Assembly (NCBI GenBank): GCA_004379165.1
Contig: NKXK01000027.1
Span: 124,001-188,000, forward strand
Reading direction: 5' to 3'
DNA: 64,000 nucleotides
Source: Rhodocyclaceae bacterium
GTDB taxonomy: Bacteria; Pseudomonadota; Gammaproteobacteria; Burkholderiales; Rhodocyclaceae
Shown here one piece after another: positions 26,376-36,365 of the stretch. Position 1 is the first letter of the stretch, and every line of letters starts with the position of its first letter. Both the position numbers and the translations under genes were made by a program. The notes under the pieces were generated by a model, which saw only the letters and a list, made by a program, of their open reading frames with translations, did not search any database and was not told the DNA's origin.

Positions 26376-27239
26376 TTATGACGACATTCTGACTGCAATG
26401 CTGCCGGTCATTGGCAATTCCGGCGCATCAAAAGCGATGTCGCCTTGATCGACCGGCGTCTCCAGCGTCAGGTTGCGAAAATCGAACTGGGTGTTATCAG
26501 CAAGGTGCGACGGCACGATGTTCTGCATCGCGGTGAACACCGCCTCGGTGCGGCCGGGATAGCGTTTGTCCCAATCGTGCATCATTTCCTTAATCTTCTG
26601 GCGCTGCAGATTCTCCTGCGAGCCGCAGAGATTGCAGGGGATGATCGGAAACTCCATGCCTCGGGCAAAGCGGGCGATATCGGCCTCCGAACAATAGGCC
26701 AGCGGCCGGATGACGATGTGGGCGTGGTCATCAGTGACCAGCTTCGGCGGCATCGCCTTCAACTTGCCACCGAAAAGCATGTTGAGGAAGAGGGTATGCA
26801 CCATGTCGTCGCGGTGATGGCCGAGGGCAATCTTGTTGGCGCCCAATTCCTTAGCCGTGCGATAGATGATGCCGCGCCGCAGCCGGGAACACAGCGAACA
26901 GGTGGTCTTGCCCTCGGGAATCTTGTCCTTGACGATCGAGTAGGTGTCGGCTTCGACAATCCGGTGCTCGACGCCGATCGACGCGAAGTACGAAGGCAGC
27001 ACATCGGCGGGGAAACCCGGTTGCTTCTGGTCGAGATTCATCGCGATGACACGGAAGCGAATCGGCGCCCGTTTCTGCAGTTCAAGCAGAATGTGGAGAA
27101 GCGTGTAAGAGTCCTTGCCGCCGGAAACGCAGACGAGCAGGGTATCGCCGTCCTCGATCATGTTGTAGTCGCCGATGGCCTTGCCGGTGCGGCTTTCGAG
27201 GATTTTCTTGAGTTTGAGCAGCGAATTGGAGGGCGTCAT
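26376..27239 (-). CDS. ttcA: tRNA 2-thiocytidine(32) synthetase TtcA
   Basis: This 287-residue PP-loop ATPase has the signature [13 protein letters not shown], the paired cysteines CSLC and CNLC that bind its iron-sulfur cluster, and [19 protein letters not shown]. It thiolates cytidine 32 of several tRNAs. Length is slightly shorter than E. coli TtcA. It follows the hybrid kinase gene by 38 bases on the same strand. Confidence 0.95.
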   Translation of the reverse strand: MTPSNSLLKLKKILESRTGKAIGDYNMIEDGDTLLVCVSGGKDSYTLLHILLELQKRAPIRFRVIAMNLDQKQPGFPADVLPSYFASIGVEHRIVEADTYSIVKDKIPEGKTTCSLCSRLRRGIIYRTAKELGANKIALGHHRDDMVHTLFLNMLFGGKLKAMPPKLVTDDHAHIVIRPLAYCSEADIARFARGMEFPIIPCNLCGSQENLQRQKIKEMMHDWDKRYPGRTEAVFTAMQNIVPSHLADNTQFDFRNLTLETPVDQGDIAFDAPELPMTGSIAVRMSS

Positions 27240-27277
27240 GACGGAGCGTCCGCGGTAAACTTGGAAAAGCCGCCAGT

Positions 27278-30200
27278 TTATCCCGAGATACCCGCGACAA
27301 TCTTCTTCAAATGAACGCTCAGGAATTCCAGTTCCCGCTTCAGCGACGCTAGGGCATCATCCAGATCATCCAGCATCTGCTGGCGGGCGGACTGTTCGAT
27401 GGCGGCGGCAACGCGAATCGCCGGATCGGCGGCGAAGGTACCGAGGCCGCGTTTGAGGCTATGGGCGACCCGCTCAACCGTCGCGGCATCGCCGCTGGCC
27501 AGCGCCAGCTGAATGCGGCCAATGTCCCGAGGCCAGGTATCGAGGAAAATCTCAGCGATGTTTTCGACGGTCTCGCGGTCGGCACCCGATAGCGCGGCTC
27601 CGTAGTCGAAGCCGACGGGTTCCAACCGAGCTTCGCCATGGGCCAACAGTTTTTCGAGCAGGTCACTGGCTTTTACAGGTTTGGAGAGATAGTCATCCAT
27701 ACCGGCTTCAAGGCAGGCTTCGCGGTCACCCTGCATGGCGGCGGCGGTCATGGCGATGATCGGTAGGTGTTTCAGGCCAAGCACCGCCTCCCGCTCGCGG
27801 ATTTTCCGCGTGGCCTCGATCCCGCCCATCTCCGGCATGTGCATGTCCATCAGCACCAGATCGAAGTCATGAGCCTCGATCAGGAATATGGCTTCCAGAC
27901 CATTGTTGGCCAGATGGGCGCGGTGACCCCATTTTTCGAGCAGGCCCAGTGCAAGCTTCTGATTGACCGGGTGATCCTCGACCAGCAACACATCCAGCGT
28001 CTGCTGCAATTCGCGAAGAGCGTGCCGGGTAACCAGTTCTTTGGCTACCACCTCGCGGCCATTGCGGCTGATGTCGAAAACGCGGCAGAGTGCTGCCAGC
28101 AGTTCTTCCTGAGAAATCGGCTTGGCAAAAAACCCGCTAATGCCGATCTCCTGACAGCGCTTGGCATCGCCGCGCATGGCGCCCGATGAAAGCATCACCA
28201 TCGGGGTCTTCAGATGATGCGTCTCGCGCAGGCGAGCGGCCAGCTCATAGCTGTCCATATCGGACATATGGGCATCAAGGAGGATGCAGTCGAACTGCTG
28301 ACCCTGATCGACAAGGAGCGACAGCGCCGCGGCCGGGCCGTCGACACAGCGGGTAATGACCGCCCAATGCGCGAGCATGCCGGCCAGGACACGAAGATTG
28401 GTGGCGTTGTCGTCGACGATGAGGATGTGCTTGCCGGCGAGTTCAACGTGCGTAGTCACGGCCTCAGGCGGATGGTCATCGACCTCGAGTGTCAGGGACA
28501 CGATGAAGGTGCTGCCCTTGCCCGGCATGCTATCGAGTCGGATGCTGCCGCCCATCAGTTCGACGAGGCGGCTGGAGATTGAGAGGCCAAGGCCGGTGCC
28601 GCCAAAGCGCCGTGTGGTCGAAGTGTCTGCCTGGGCAAAGGCTTCAAATATGGTCGCCTGCTTGTCGGCGGCAATGCCGATACCGGTATCGCGTACGGCA
28701 ATGTCGAGGGTGACGTCGCGCCCCTCGGCTGCGGTTGCCCGAACTAACACCGCAATTTCGCCATCGGGCGTAAATTTTATGGCATTGCCGACGAGATTGA
28801 CCAGCACCTGCCGTAGGCGGCCAGGATCGCCGATGACATTGCGCGGGACGTCTGGCTCGATGGAAAAGATAAGCTCCAGTTGCTTCTCGTGAGCACGCAG
28901 CGCCAGGGTCTTCAGCGTTTCGGCAATGACCCGGTGGAGATCGAAGGCAATGCTTTCGACCAGCAACTTGCCGGCTTCGATCTTCGAGAAATCAAGAATG
29001 TCGTTGATGATCGTCAGCAGAGACTCAGCCGACGACTTGACGATGCTCATGAACTCCCGCTGCTCTTCCGTCAGTGTGGTGTCGAGCGCAAGATCGGTCA
29101 TGCCGATGATGCCGTTCATCGGCGTGCGAATTTCGTGACTCATGTTGGCGAGGAAATCGCTCTTCGCCCGGCTGGCCGCCTCGGCGGCCTCTTTTGCCTG
29201 CTTCATGGCTGCCTCGGCGGCCTTGCGCTCGGTAATGTCGATGATGGTGCCAAGCAGTCCGTAAACCTTCCCGTCGCTGTCGCGTAGCGCCACTTTGCGG
29301 TAGATCGCCTGGTGCGCTACGCCATCACGCCCATGAACAAGCGTTTCATAGGATTGCGTTCCGCCGGTACGCAGTAGTTCGGCATCCTGCACCGCATGAA
29401 TGGCGGCTTCTTCCGGGCGGAGCACGTCATAAATTGACTTTCCGATAAATTTTTCGCGATCGTCGGCGACGAAAATCTCGAAAGCCCGGTTGAGCCGAAG
29501 ATAGCGTCCTTCCCGGTTCTTGATATACACCGGCAGTGGAATGGCCTCGATCAGTTCTTCGACCAGGCGCAATTGCTCGGACAACTGCCGCTCCATCCGT
29601 TTGCGATCGGAGATGTCGGTACGGATGCCGACGTATTGCTCAGGCAAGCCATTGGCGTCGAGCAGCGGCACGATCGTCGCACTGACCCAGTAGTGATGGC
29701 CATCGCGTGCGCGGTTACAGATTTCGCCCCGCCAGACCTTGCCGGAAGTGATGGTCTGCCACATTTCCGCAAACACTCCCGGCGGATGCTCTCCCGATTT
29801 GACGATGCGATGGTTCTTGCCCAGTAATTCGTCGCGTGAGTACCCGCTGATTTCGCAGAAGCGGTCATTGGCATAAACAATGATGCCCTGCGTGTCAGTA
29901 ATGCTGACGATAGCGTGCTGATCAAGTGCGAATTTCTGGTTGGCAAGTGCCCGCCGGTCACGCTCGGCGATTGAAACCAGACCCGCAATACGGCTGGACA
30001 AGGCTGCAAGATCGTCATTGCCCTGCCCGAGCAGCCTGTCGGTCGCCGAAACGTCCGGCATCAAATCTGCGAGCGCCTCGCGCAAGGAATGCAAGGCCTG
30101 GTCTCTGTGGGTCAATTCCTCACGCAGGCGGTTGTTGGAAGCGCTCAGTTCCTCTGAAGACAATTCCAGGCTGCGCGTTCGAAGCTCCAGGTCCCGCTCG

Positions 30201-30379
30201 TACTGGGCATAGCTCTCGCTCACGCGCTCAAGTAGGCTTCCAAAACCGTTCAGCAGCAGCTGCACGGCCGGTTCGGCGAATTCTGCACTTCGGGCAGCAG
30301 ATTCAAGCAAAGCGGCCAGCGCGGCTTCATCGGCAACGCCGATCGTTCGCTTGAGCTGACGCAACAGTGCTTTTTGCAT
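27278..30379 (-). CDS. hybrid sensor histidine kinase (PAS-PAS-HisKA-HATPase-REC-REC-HPt)
   Basis: This 1033-residue cytoplasmic kinase starts with a helical coiled-coil region (1-145), then two PAS domains (about 148-265 and 272-388). HisKA carries the phospho-His near 415 ([12 protein letters not shown]), followed by a HATPase domain (about 515-635; GTGLGLSIS). Two receiver domains come next ([10 protein letters not shown] and [11 protein letters not shown] acceptor Asp), and a C-terminal HPt domain has HSLKRGLG near His973. A full internal phosphorelay is present but no DNA-binding output. No membrane segments are seen. It begins 9 bases after the FIST gene, so FIST probably supplies its sensory input. 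Confidence 0.95.
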   Translation of the reverse strand: MQKALLRQLKRTIGVADEAALAALLESAARSAEFAEPAVQLLLNGFGSLLERVSESYAQYERDLELRTRSLELSSEELSASNNRLREELTHRDQALHSLREALADLMPDVSATDRLLGQGNDDLAALSSRIAGLVSIAERDRRALANQKFALDQHAIVSITDTQGIIVYANDRFCEISGYSRDELLGKNHRIVKSGEHPPGVFAEMWQTITSGKVWRGEICNRARDGHHYWVSATIVPLLDANGLPEQYVGIRTDISDRKRMERQLSEQLRLVEELIEAIPLPVYIKNREGRYLRLNRAFEIFVADDREKFIGKSIYDVLRPEEAAIHAVQDAELLRTGGTQSYETLVHGRDGVAHQAIYRKVALRDSDGKVYGLLGTIIDITERKAAEAAMKQAKEAAEAASRAKSDFLANMSHEIRTPMNGIIGMTDLALDTTLTEEQREFMSIVKSSAESLLTIINDILDFSKIEAGKLLVESIAFDLHRVIAETLKTLALRAHEKQLELIFSIEPDVPRNVIGDPGRLRQVLVNLVGNAIKFTPDGEIAVLVRATAAEGRDVTLDIAVRDTGIGIAADKQATIFEAFAQADTSTTRRFGGTGLGLSISSRLVELMGGSIRLDSMPGKGSTFIVSLTLEVDDHPPEAVTTHVELAGKHILIVDDNATNLRVLAGMLAHWAVITRCVDGPAAALSLLVDQGQQFDCILLDAHMSDMDSYELAARLRETHHLKTPMVMLSSGAMRGDAKRCQEIGISGFFAKPISQEELLAALCRVFDISRNGREVVAKELVTRHALRELQQTLDVLLVEDHPVNQKLALGLLEKWGHRAHLANNGLEAIFLIEAHDFDLVLMDMHMPEMGGIEATRKIREREAVLGLKHLPIIAMTAAAMQGDREACLEAGMDDYLSKPVKASDLLEKLLAHGEARLEPVGFDYGAALSGADRETVENIAEIFLDTWPRDIGRIQLALASGDAATVERVAHSLKRGLGTFAADPAIRVAAAIEQSARQQMLDDLDDALASLKRELEFLSVHLKKIVAGISG

Positions 30380-30388
30380 AATGCTTGC

Positions 30389-31531
30389 TCAGGCTTCGCC
30401 GAGCAGCGTGACCGTCATCGTCTGGTTATGCAGTTTGCAGGAGGCACCGGGCGTGAATGGGCTGATTTCGCCATAGGAGTAAAAGCCGGTGAGCACGGCC
30501 TTGCTGCCGAACACGTTACCGACGGCCTCGACTTCCTCATCGACGCGGTTGCCCATTACCAGCTTGCGGCCGACGCAGCTGACAAGGATTGCCAGGGTGT
30601 CGCCGGGAATATCCTGCATCGCCACCGCAGCCTCAGCGGCCGCTTCGGCACCATTAACCAGTTTGTCAGTGCTGGCATGCATCAGCTTCAGGTAGCCGTC
30701 GGCATTGATTTCGCCCGCCAGCGTCAGGCTACCGGTTTGTTCGTCGACAGCGAGAATGGTGCGGATCAGCCCAAGGGCGTTATGGTCCTCGCCGAGCATG
30801 GCGAAGGGGAAGAGTAGCCCGGAGGCCGGCAGGTCGCGAGCGTGCTCCCCAAGGTAGCGTTTGTAAACGGCGAGTGCCGGTTCGCCGTCGAGTTCGTAGA
30901 GAATGTTACCGATACAACGCGTGACCTTTCGGGCCGGGCCGAAGGCCTCCCAGCCACCGAAGGAACCGTGACCGAAACGCAAGGCATCACTGCAGAAGCC
31001 GACAGCGACGGCAGCATTGTCGGTCACACCCTCGCTACCCAGGGTAAAGGTCTGACGGAAGGCGCCGCCATCGCCGGCCAAGCCGCCGGTAATCGGAATG
31101 TCCGTACCGATGACGCTGCTCATGCCATCGACAAGCGCACTGCCGTTGATTTGCACCCCGGGTCCGAAAATCAGCACCGATTTCAGGTTCACCGCAGCAA
31201 TCTGCCAGCCAAGGCGTTCGCCGGCAGCAAAGGAGTCCTCCATGCCCTGCAGGCGAGTGCTGCCCCGGGTCAGCGTTGCTTGCTCAAAGCGCACCGCGGT
31301 CAGCGTGCACGTGCCATCATCGACGCCGTCAGCGGTGATTTCGCCGGCCGTCGAGCAACCGAGCAGTTCGGCGTCCGGAAAGGCCGCCAGCAGGCTGGCC
31401 GCCAATCCGCCGTCGGCAAAAAATTTGACAGCTCCGAAGACCAGCAGAAGATCGTACTGACTACCGGCCAGCTCGGCCAGCGGGCCGGCAAGTGCATCGG
31501 TGCTGCGAACAAGGCATTGTTTGACGTGCAC
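30389..31531 (-). CDS. FIST-domain sensory protein
   Basis: The roughly 380-residue protein has FIST N (residues about 15-210; LLVFGAVKFF, LLGCSTAGEI, PITGGLAGDG) and FIST C (about 215-360; GFYSYGEI near the end) domains. FIST proteins are predicted small-ligand sensors, often amino-acid related, that work with kinases or cyclases. I prefer the GTG at 31531, preceded by AGGGGG, over the TTG at 31570. The next gene, a hybrid kinase, starts 9 bases downstream. Confidence 0.88.
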   Translation of the reverse strand: MHVKQCLVRSTDALAGPLAELAGSQYDLLLVFGAVKFFADGGLAASLLAAFPDAELLGCSTAGEITADGVDDGTCTLTAVRFEQATLTRGSTRLQGMEDSFAAGERLGWQIAAVNLKSVLIFGPGVQINGSALVDGMSSVIGTDIPITGGLAGDGGAFRQTFTLGSEGVTDNAAVAVGFCSDALRFGHGSFGGWEAFGPARKVTRCIGNILYELDGEPALAVYKRYLGEHARDLPASGLLFPFAMLGEDHNALGLIRTILAVDEQTGSLTLAGEINADGYLKLMHASTDKLVNGAEAAAEAAVAMQDIPGDTLAILVSCVGRKLVMGNRVDEEVEAVGNVFGSKAVLTGFYSYGEISPFTPGASCKLHNQTMTVTLLGEA

Positions 31532-31648
31532 GACGAAATCCCCCTGACGAATTTCATAAAAGTAGCACAATCCTGAGCTGAATATCTGTGCCGCCAGCTA
31601 AAATCCGGCACCAGTTGCTGAATCAAGTTTTCAAGTCAAACCGCCCTG

Positions 31649-32818
31649 ATGACGACCCTGGATCAACTCCCTGTTCCCGCGCCGGAAGCCGCTGAGCATA
31701 GCCACCGCTTGAGCGCCCTGCTCCGCCAGCGCATTGCCGAGGCCAGCGGCTGGCTGTCCTTTGCCGACTTCATGGCGCTCACACTCTACGCGCCCGGTCT
31801 GGGTTATTACGCAGCGGGTGCGCGCAAGTTCGGGTCGGCGGGCGACTTCGTCACCGCACCCGAGATGAGCGGCCTCTTTGGTGCCGCACTGGCCAGCCAG
31901 ATTGCCGAGATCCTTCCGCTTTCTGCGCCTTACGTACTGGAAGTCGGCGCCGGCTCCGGCCGACTTGCGGCCGACCTGCTGGCGTCGCTGGCCGAGGCCG
32001 GCGCCTTGCCTGAACGCTATTACATCCTTGACCTGTCCGCCGACCTGCGCGAGCGCCAGCAGGCGACGCTGGCAGCGGCCGTCCCGCAGTGGCTGGACCG
32101 CGTTGAATGGCTGGACCAACTGCCTGAGCAGTTTTCCGGCGTTGTTGTCGGCAACGAACTGCTCGATGCCATGCCTGCACACATCGTTGTCTGGCGCGAA
32201 GAGGGTGTATTTGAGCGTGGCGTAGCGGTTGATGCGTCTGGTCAGTTCCTCTGGCAGGAGCAACCAGCCCAAAGCGTACTACTCGATGCGGCGGAGGAAA
32301 TCGGTCGCCAGTGTTCACTGCCGCCCGGTTACGAGAGCGAAATCAGCCTGGCGGCCCGCGCCTGGGCCGGAGAGTGGGGACATCGCCTGGTGCGGGGTGC
32401 GCTGTTGCTGATCGACTACGGTTTTCCACGTCGCGAGTTCTACCATCAGCAGCGGGCGCGCGGCACCTTGATGTGCCACTACCGCCATCGCGCCCATCCT
32501 GACCCCTTTTTCTGGCCAGGATTGCAGGATCTGACGGTGCATGTCGACTTCACTGCCGTGATCGCCGCCGCCGATGCGGCCGGACTGGATCTGCTGGGCT
32601 ACACCAATCAGGGTCAGTTCCTGATCAACTGCGGCATCCTCGATGCGCTGGCAATGCTGCCACAGGGCACGCCCGATTATTTCCGGGCGTCGGGCGCTGT
32701 CGGCAAATTGCTGATGCCTCACGAAATGGGCGAATTGTTCAAGGTGATAGCGATCGGCCGCGAACTGACATCACCGTTACTCGGTTTTCGTCAGGGCGAC
32801 CAGAGCCGCCGACTGTAA
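31649..32818 (+). CDS. MidA/NDUFAF7-family SAM-dependent methyltransferase
   Basis: This 389-residue protein of the DUF185/COG1565 family shows MALTLYAPGLGYYAAGARKFG, GDFVTAPEMSGLFG, the SAM site VLEVGAGSGRLAADLL and VVGNELLDAMPAH. Eukaryotic NDUFAF7 dimethylates an arginine of a complex I subunit; the bacterial substrate is not known. Transcribed divergently from the FIST gene, 3' ends face the next unknown gene. Confidence 0.9.
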   Translation: MTTLDQLPVPAPEAAEHSHRLSALLRQRIAEASGWLSFADFMALTLYAPGLGYYAAGARKFGSAGDFVTAPEMSGLFGAALASQIAEILPLSAPYVLEVGAGSGRLAADLLASLAEAGALPERYYILDLSADLRERQQATLAAAVPQWLDRVEWLDQLPEQFSGVVVGNELLDAMPAHIVVWREEGVFERGVAVDASGQFLWQEQPAQSVLLDAAEEIGRQCSLPPGYESEISLAARAWAGEWGHRLVRGALLLIDYGFPRREFYHQQRARGTLMCHYRHRAHPDPFFWPGLQDLTVHVDFTAVIAAADAAGLDLLGYTNQGQFLINCGILDALAMLPQGTPDYFRASGAVGKLLMPHEMGELFKVIAIGRELTSPLLGFRQGDQSRRL

Positions 32819-32835
32819 CGGGCGCCGACCGGCAC

Positions 32836-33801
32836 TCAGGCCGGGCGACGGGCGAGTTCTCGGAAGCGGTTAGGTTGGCCGAGGATCAGACGGCCGAAAT
32901 CGTCGAGCAGTGCCTGGTCGATCAGTTTCGGCGCCACCGACATGACGACGCTGCCCAAACGCTCGACATTACGCATCTCGAGCATCAGTATGCCCTTGTC
33001 GAAATCCGCACGCCAGCGGGCGCTACCACTGAGTTCGGAACGGATCTCGAATTCTGCCCGTTCGACGTAGTGGCGGGCGTTCTTGAATTCTTTGCAGTTG
33101 AAGGGCAGGCCAAAATCGACCAACTGTGCTCGGAAGCGATCGACCAGCAGTCCGTCGCGCTCGACGATCAACGTCCGCTCACCGTTCAGGCGATAGGAGA
33201 GAGTGACCAGTTCGACCAGCGCACCAGCGGCCTGCGACTGCGTACGGTAGTCTGCAAAACCCTCCTGCCAGCCCAGGTGACGCAACTGCAGTTGGTTCAC
33301 CAGCGTGTAGTCCCGGGGAATGCCGGGTTTGACGATATTCAGTTGCTGCACGAGGTCGTGCAGATAGACAAACAGGTTTTTCAGCGCGAGGTCTATGGCT
33401 TCGGCCGTGGCGGTGCGGGCGGTCTGGGCACTGTGCAGTTCGCGCTGGCGGATTTCTGCCTGCTTGCGTAATTCATCGAGCAGGCTGCTGCCAGCAGCCG
33501 CCACGGGTGCCTTCGCTTCCGGCTGCGGCGCCGGGGCAACCGGCTTGCTGATCCGTGGTGGCGCCTGGCTGGCGATCTCCGGAAACACCAGGCTGCGATC
33601 GAGCATGCCGACGCCGGACTGGGTGTTTTGCTCCCGTTTTGCCAGACGTTCCGCGGCATCGAGGTCAAAGGCCACGATGTCGGCAAGCAATGACGCTTCC
33701 AGCGCCTCGATATCGGCGCTTACCGTGCTCTTGCGTTCTCGTTTGGCGCGAATCGCTTCCTGAATGGCAGAGGCGGCGTCGCCTGTCGGTGTAGTGGGCA
33801 T
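32836..33801 (-). CDS. conserved protein of unknown function
   Basis: This protein of about 321 residues is soluble and has no signal peptide. It has a helical N-terminal part (RAKRERKSTVSADIEALEAS), a proline/alanine linker (about residues 80-110), and a coiled stretch LLDELRKQAEIRQRELHSAQ. The C-terminal domain is conserved-looking, with LFVYLHDLVQQLNIVKP and GLPFNCKEFKN. I do not recognise it. I place the start at ATG 33801; a GTG at 33867 is possible. It is divergent from the small motility-type gene. Confidence 0.65.
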   Translation of the reverse strand: MPTTPTGDAASAIQEAIRAKRERKSTVSADIEALEASLLADIVAFDLDAAERLAKREQNTQSGVGMLDRSLVFPEIASQAPPRISKPVAPAPQPEAKAPVAAAGSSLLDELRKQAEIRQRELHSAQTARTATAEAIDLALKNLFVYLHDLVQQLNIVKPGIPRDYTLVNQLQLRHLGWQEGFADYRTQSQAAGALVELVTLSYRLNGERTLIVERDGLLVDRFRAQLVDFGLPFNCKEFKNARHYVERAEFEIRSELSGSARWRADFDKGILMLEMRNVERLGSVVMSVAPKLIDQALLDDFGRLILGQPNRFRELARRPA

Positions 33802-33867
33802 TGCATAATCCGGATCAACAGGTACACTCGCAAAAATAATACTGTTATCCGTCGGAAGCAAGTCCAC

Positions 33868-34059
33868 ATGGATGTTTCGAGCATAGGCAGTTTAAGCACG
33901 GCACTGTCGCAGGCCCAGACTGGCGATGCCGTGTCCACGCTCGTCCTGAAAAAGGCGATGCAGATTCAGGAACAAAACGCCCTGCAATTCCTGCAGGCGC
34001 TGCCGCAGGTCTCGAATAACCCACCGAATCTGGGCAACTCGGTGGATGTCCGCGTTTAG
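33868..34059 (+). CDS. YjfB-family putative motility protein
   Basis: This 63-residue protein matches the small YjfB family: MDVSSIGSLSTALSQAQTGD, then LVLKKAMQIQEQNALQFLQA and an Asn/Pro end. Members are linked to motility genes in several bacteria, but none lies nearby. Its stop overlaps the convergent hydrolase stop by 4 bases. Confidence 0.75.
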   Translation: MDVSSIGSLSTALSQAQTGDAVSTLVLKKAMQIQEQNALQFLQALPQVSNNPPNLGNSVDVRV

Positions 34060-34880
34060 CCTTCGAGACTGTTCAGCCAGTTGACCAGAATGGCCGCCGC
34101 GTGCGGCCATTCCTTTTCATGGGTGATGGCGTGACCCATGCCACGCAGGATGTGGGCCTCGAGTCCATAACTCAAAGCGGTCGTCTGCACCAGAAAGGCC
34201 GGAACCAGCACATCGTGCTCGGCACCGACGATGAGCATCGGCGGCCGGTTCATCCGGTGCAGGTTGGGCAGGTTGAACATCGACATGTCCCAGAGCGCCC
34301 GGTGCGATTCAGACTGCATCCGCGTCAGCCACGCTGCGAGCATGCGCTGATCCACTTCGCCGGCAAAGAGGGCTTCCTGCAAGCTCGTCGTATCAGTGTA
34401 TTCGCCGCCCATGATCCGGTTGATCTCAAGGAACAGCTGCGGTTTCTGGAACAGCAGGTGAAACTGGGCGGCGATCAGGCCTTGCGGCGGCACTGAGCAG
34501 AGCAGTGCGGCGCCGGCGGCGTCGTGCTTTTCGAGATACTTCTGGACGACAAAGCCGCCCATCGAGTGGCCGGCGAGGACCGGAGTTTCGCCCAGCCAGT
34601 CGACGACAGCGCAGACGTCATCGACATAGTCGTTGATTGAATGCCAGTCGATATGGTCGCGCCCGGTGCTGCCACCATGCCCTCGCAACGATAACGCATG
34701 GCAGGCATGGCCAGCTTCGGCGAGGGCGGGCATGAAGGTTTCAGTCCACATCCAGCCGCCGGCGAAGGCGCCGTGGATGAAGAGGACAGGCGGGCGCTCG
34801 CTGCGACGCTTGGCGTGGCCGCTGGGAAGACAGCTGAAAATTTCGATGCCGTCGCGTTGCTGGGTGGTGATCTGGGTCAT
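34056..34880 (-). CDS. alpha/beta hydrolase
   Basis: This 274-residue protein has the oxyanion region FIHGAFAGGWMW, nucleophile elbow AGHSMGGF, acid VGAEHDVLVP and catalytic His GMGHAITHEKEWP. A general esterase or lipase-like role is likely, substrate unknown. I place the start at 34880 (MTQITTQQRDGI); the open frame continues upstream without similarity and would overlap the divergent DUF2905 gene. Confidence 0.85.
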   Translation of the reverse strand: MTQITTQQRDGIEIFSCLPSGHAKRRSERPPVLFIHGAFAGGWMWTETFMPALAEAGHACHALSLRGHGGSTGRDHIDWHSINDYVDDVCAVVDWLGETPVLAGHSMGGFVVQKYLEKHDAAGAALLCSVPPQGLIAAQFHLLFQKPQLFLEINRIMGGEYTDTTSLQEALFAGEVDQRMLAAWLTRMQSESHRALWDMSMFNLPNLHRMNRPPMLIVGAEHDVLVPAFLVQTTALSYGLEAHILRGMGHAITHEKEWPHAAAILVNWLNSLEG

Positions 34881-34945
34881 GGTGGTTGTCGGGCTCGGGG
34901 GAAAAGCGTGATTAAATGCGCTTCCTGTCTGACTGGGCATCGCAC

Positions 34946-35143
34946 ATGTTGAAATGGATACTGACGCTGGTCGTGGCGATTTTCGTGCTCGGCATCGTCG
35001 CGCCACATCTGGCGCGCTTCATCCGTTTCGGCCAGCTGCCGGGTGATGTTGCTTTCCGCTTTCGCGGCAGGAACTACGTCTTTCCGTTTGCTTCCACCCT
35101 GCTGTTCTCATTGATTCTCTGGCTCGTCTCCCGGCTGATTTAA
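34946..35143 (+). CDS. DUF2905 family small membrane protein
   Basis: This 65-residue protein has two membrane helices separated by the family signature GQLPGDVAFRFRGRNYVFPFA. The start at 34946 gives the usual short N-terminus (MLKWILTL); an ATG at 34916 in frame is less likely. Function unknown. The last 36 bases overlap the convergent cca gene. Confidence 0.85.
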   Translation: MLKWILTLVVAIFVLGIVAPHLARFIRFGQLPGDVAFRFRGRNYVFPFASTLLFSLILWLVSRLI

Positions 35144-36346
35144 GGCAGCCCGCACCGCCGCGACGCGAGCGGCGTGCACGCGCGCCGGAATGTCGCTGCG
35201 TTCCTTGCAATTGCGAGCAATGGTGCCGGCATCGACGGCATTGACGGCGGCCAGTGCGGCATTCAGCAGCGTCTGGGGAAAGTAATCGCGCTCGGTCCAG
35301 CCGAGGCGGCCGTTGTAATCGCAGCGGCAGGATTCAAGCAGCATCCGGAAACGCTCCGGACGACGCAGAGCATCGGTCTTCTCGAATAGTTCGACGATGG
35401 TGCCGGAACGCAGGTCGGCGGCACGGTGAATATTTCCGTGGTAACGCGCCATCAGCAGCGCCAGATCACGACATTCAGCGGGAACGCGCAGGCGTTCGCT
35501 GAGGATCTCCACCTGTTCAACGCTGCGAAGTTCGTGGCCGAGGTGGCGGGGCAGGATGTCAGCGGGCGTCAGCGCCTTGCCGAGATCGTGGGTGAGCGCG
35601 GCAAAGCGGCCGGGCAGCGCCAGCCCGTTGGCAGCGGCCTGGTCGATGACCATCAGGGTGTGGATGCCGGTATCGATTTCCGGATGGTAGTCGGCGCGTT
35701 GGGGTACGCCGAAGAGCGCATCGACTTCCGGCAGCAGGCGGGGGAGCGCGCCGCAATCACGCAATACCTCGATCATTCGGGACGGGCGCACTTCCATCAG
35801 CCCTTTGGCCAGTTCCTGCCAGACCCGCTCCGGTACCAGATGGTCGACCTCGCCGACAGCGACCATCTGCTGCATCAGCGCCAGTGTCTCCGGGGCGATG
35901 CTGAAGTCGGTGAACCGGGCGGCGAAGCGGGCGAGGCGGAGGATGCGTACCGGATCTTCGGCAAAGGCTGGGCCGACGTGACGCAGTATTTTTGCGGAAA
36001 TATCGTGTTGACCGTGGAAGGGGTCGATCAGCGTGCCGTCGGCGGCGCGGGCGATGGCGTTGATGGTCAGGTCGCGGCGGCCGAGATCTTCTTCAAGTGT
36101 GACATCCGGGTCCGCGTGGAAACTGAAGCCATGATAGCCGTGGCCTGACTTCCGTTCAGTGCGCGCCAGCGCATATTCCTCGTGCGTCCGCGGGTGCAGA
36201 AAGACCGGGAAATCCCGCCCGACCGGCCGGAAGCCGCGGGCAAGCATTGCCTGGGGCGAGGCACCGACGACCACGTAATCGCGGTCGTCGCTGGGGCGGC
36301 CGAGCAGTTCATCGCGGACAGCGCCGCCAACGACGAAAATCTGCAC
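35108..36346 (-). CDS. cca: CCA tRNA nucleotidyltransferase with HD domain
   Basis: This 412-residue enzyme adds or repairs the 3' CCA of tRNA. It shows the nucleotidyltransferase site VGGAVRDELLGRPSDDRDYVVVG, HPRTHEEYALARTERK, RRDLTINAIA and the neck motif EDPVRILRLARFAARF. An HD domain follows (LTHDLGKALTP), as in the E. coli bifunctional type. The GTG at 36346 gives MQIFVVGGAVRDELLG, aligning with the E. coli start. It follows the NDUFA9-like gene after 19 bases. Confidence 0.95.
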   Translation of the reverse strand: MQIFVVGGAVRDELLGRPSDDRDYVVVGASPQAMLARGFRPVGRDFPVFLHPRTHEEYALARTERKSGHGYHGFSFHADPDVTLEEDLGRRDLTINAIARAADGTLIDPFHGQHDISAKILRHVGPAFAEDPVRILRLARFAARFTDFSIAPETLALMQQMVAVGEVDHLVPERVWQELAKGLMEVRPSRMIEVLRDCGALPRLLPEVDALFGVPQRADYHPEIDTGIHTLMVIDQAAANGLALPGRFAALTHDLGKALTPADILPRHLGHELRSVEQVEILSERLRVPAECRDLALLMARYHGNIHRAADLRSGTIVELFEKTDALRRPERFRMLLESCRCDYNGRLGWTERDYFPQTLLNAALAAVNAVDAGTIARNCKERSDIPARVHAARVAAVRAALNQPGDEPENQ

Positions 36347-36365
36347 AGCCTGCCCGGTCAAGGCC

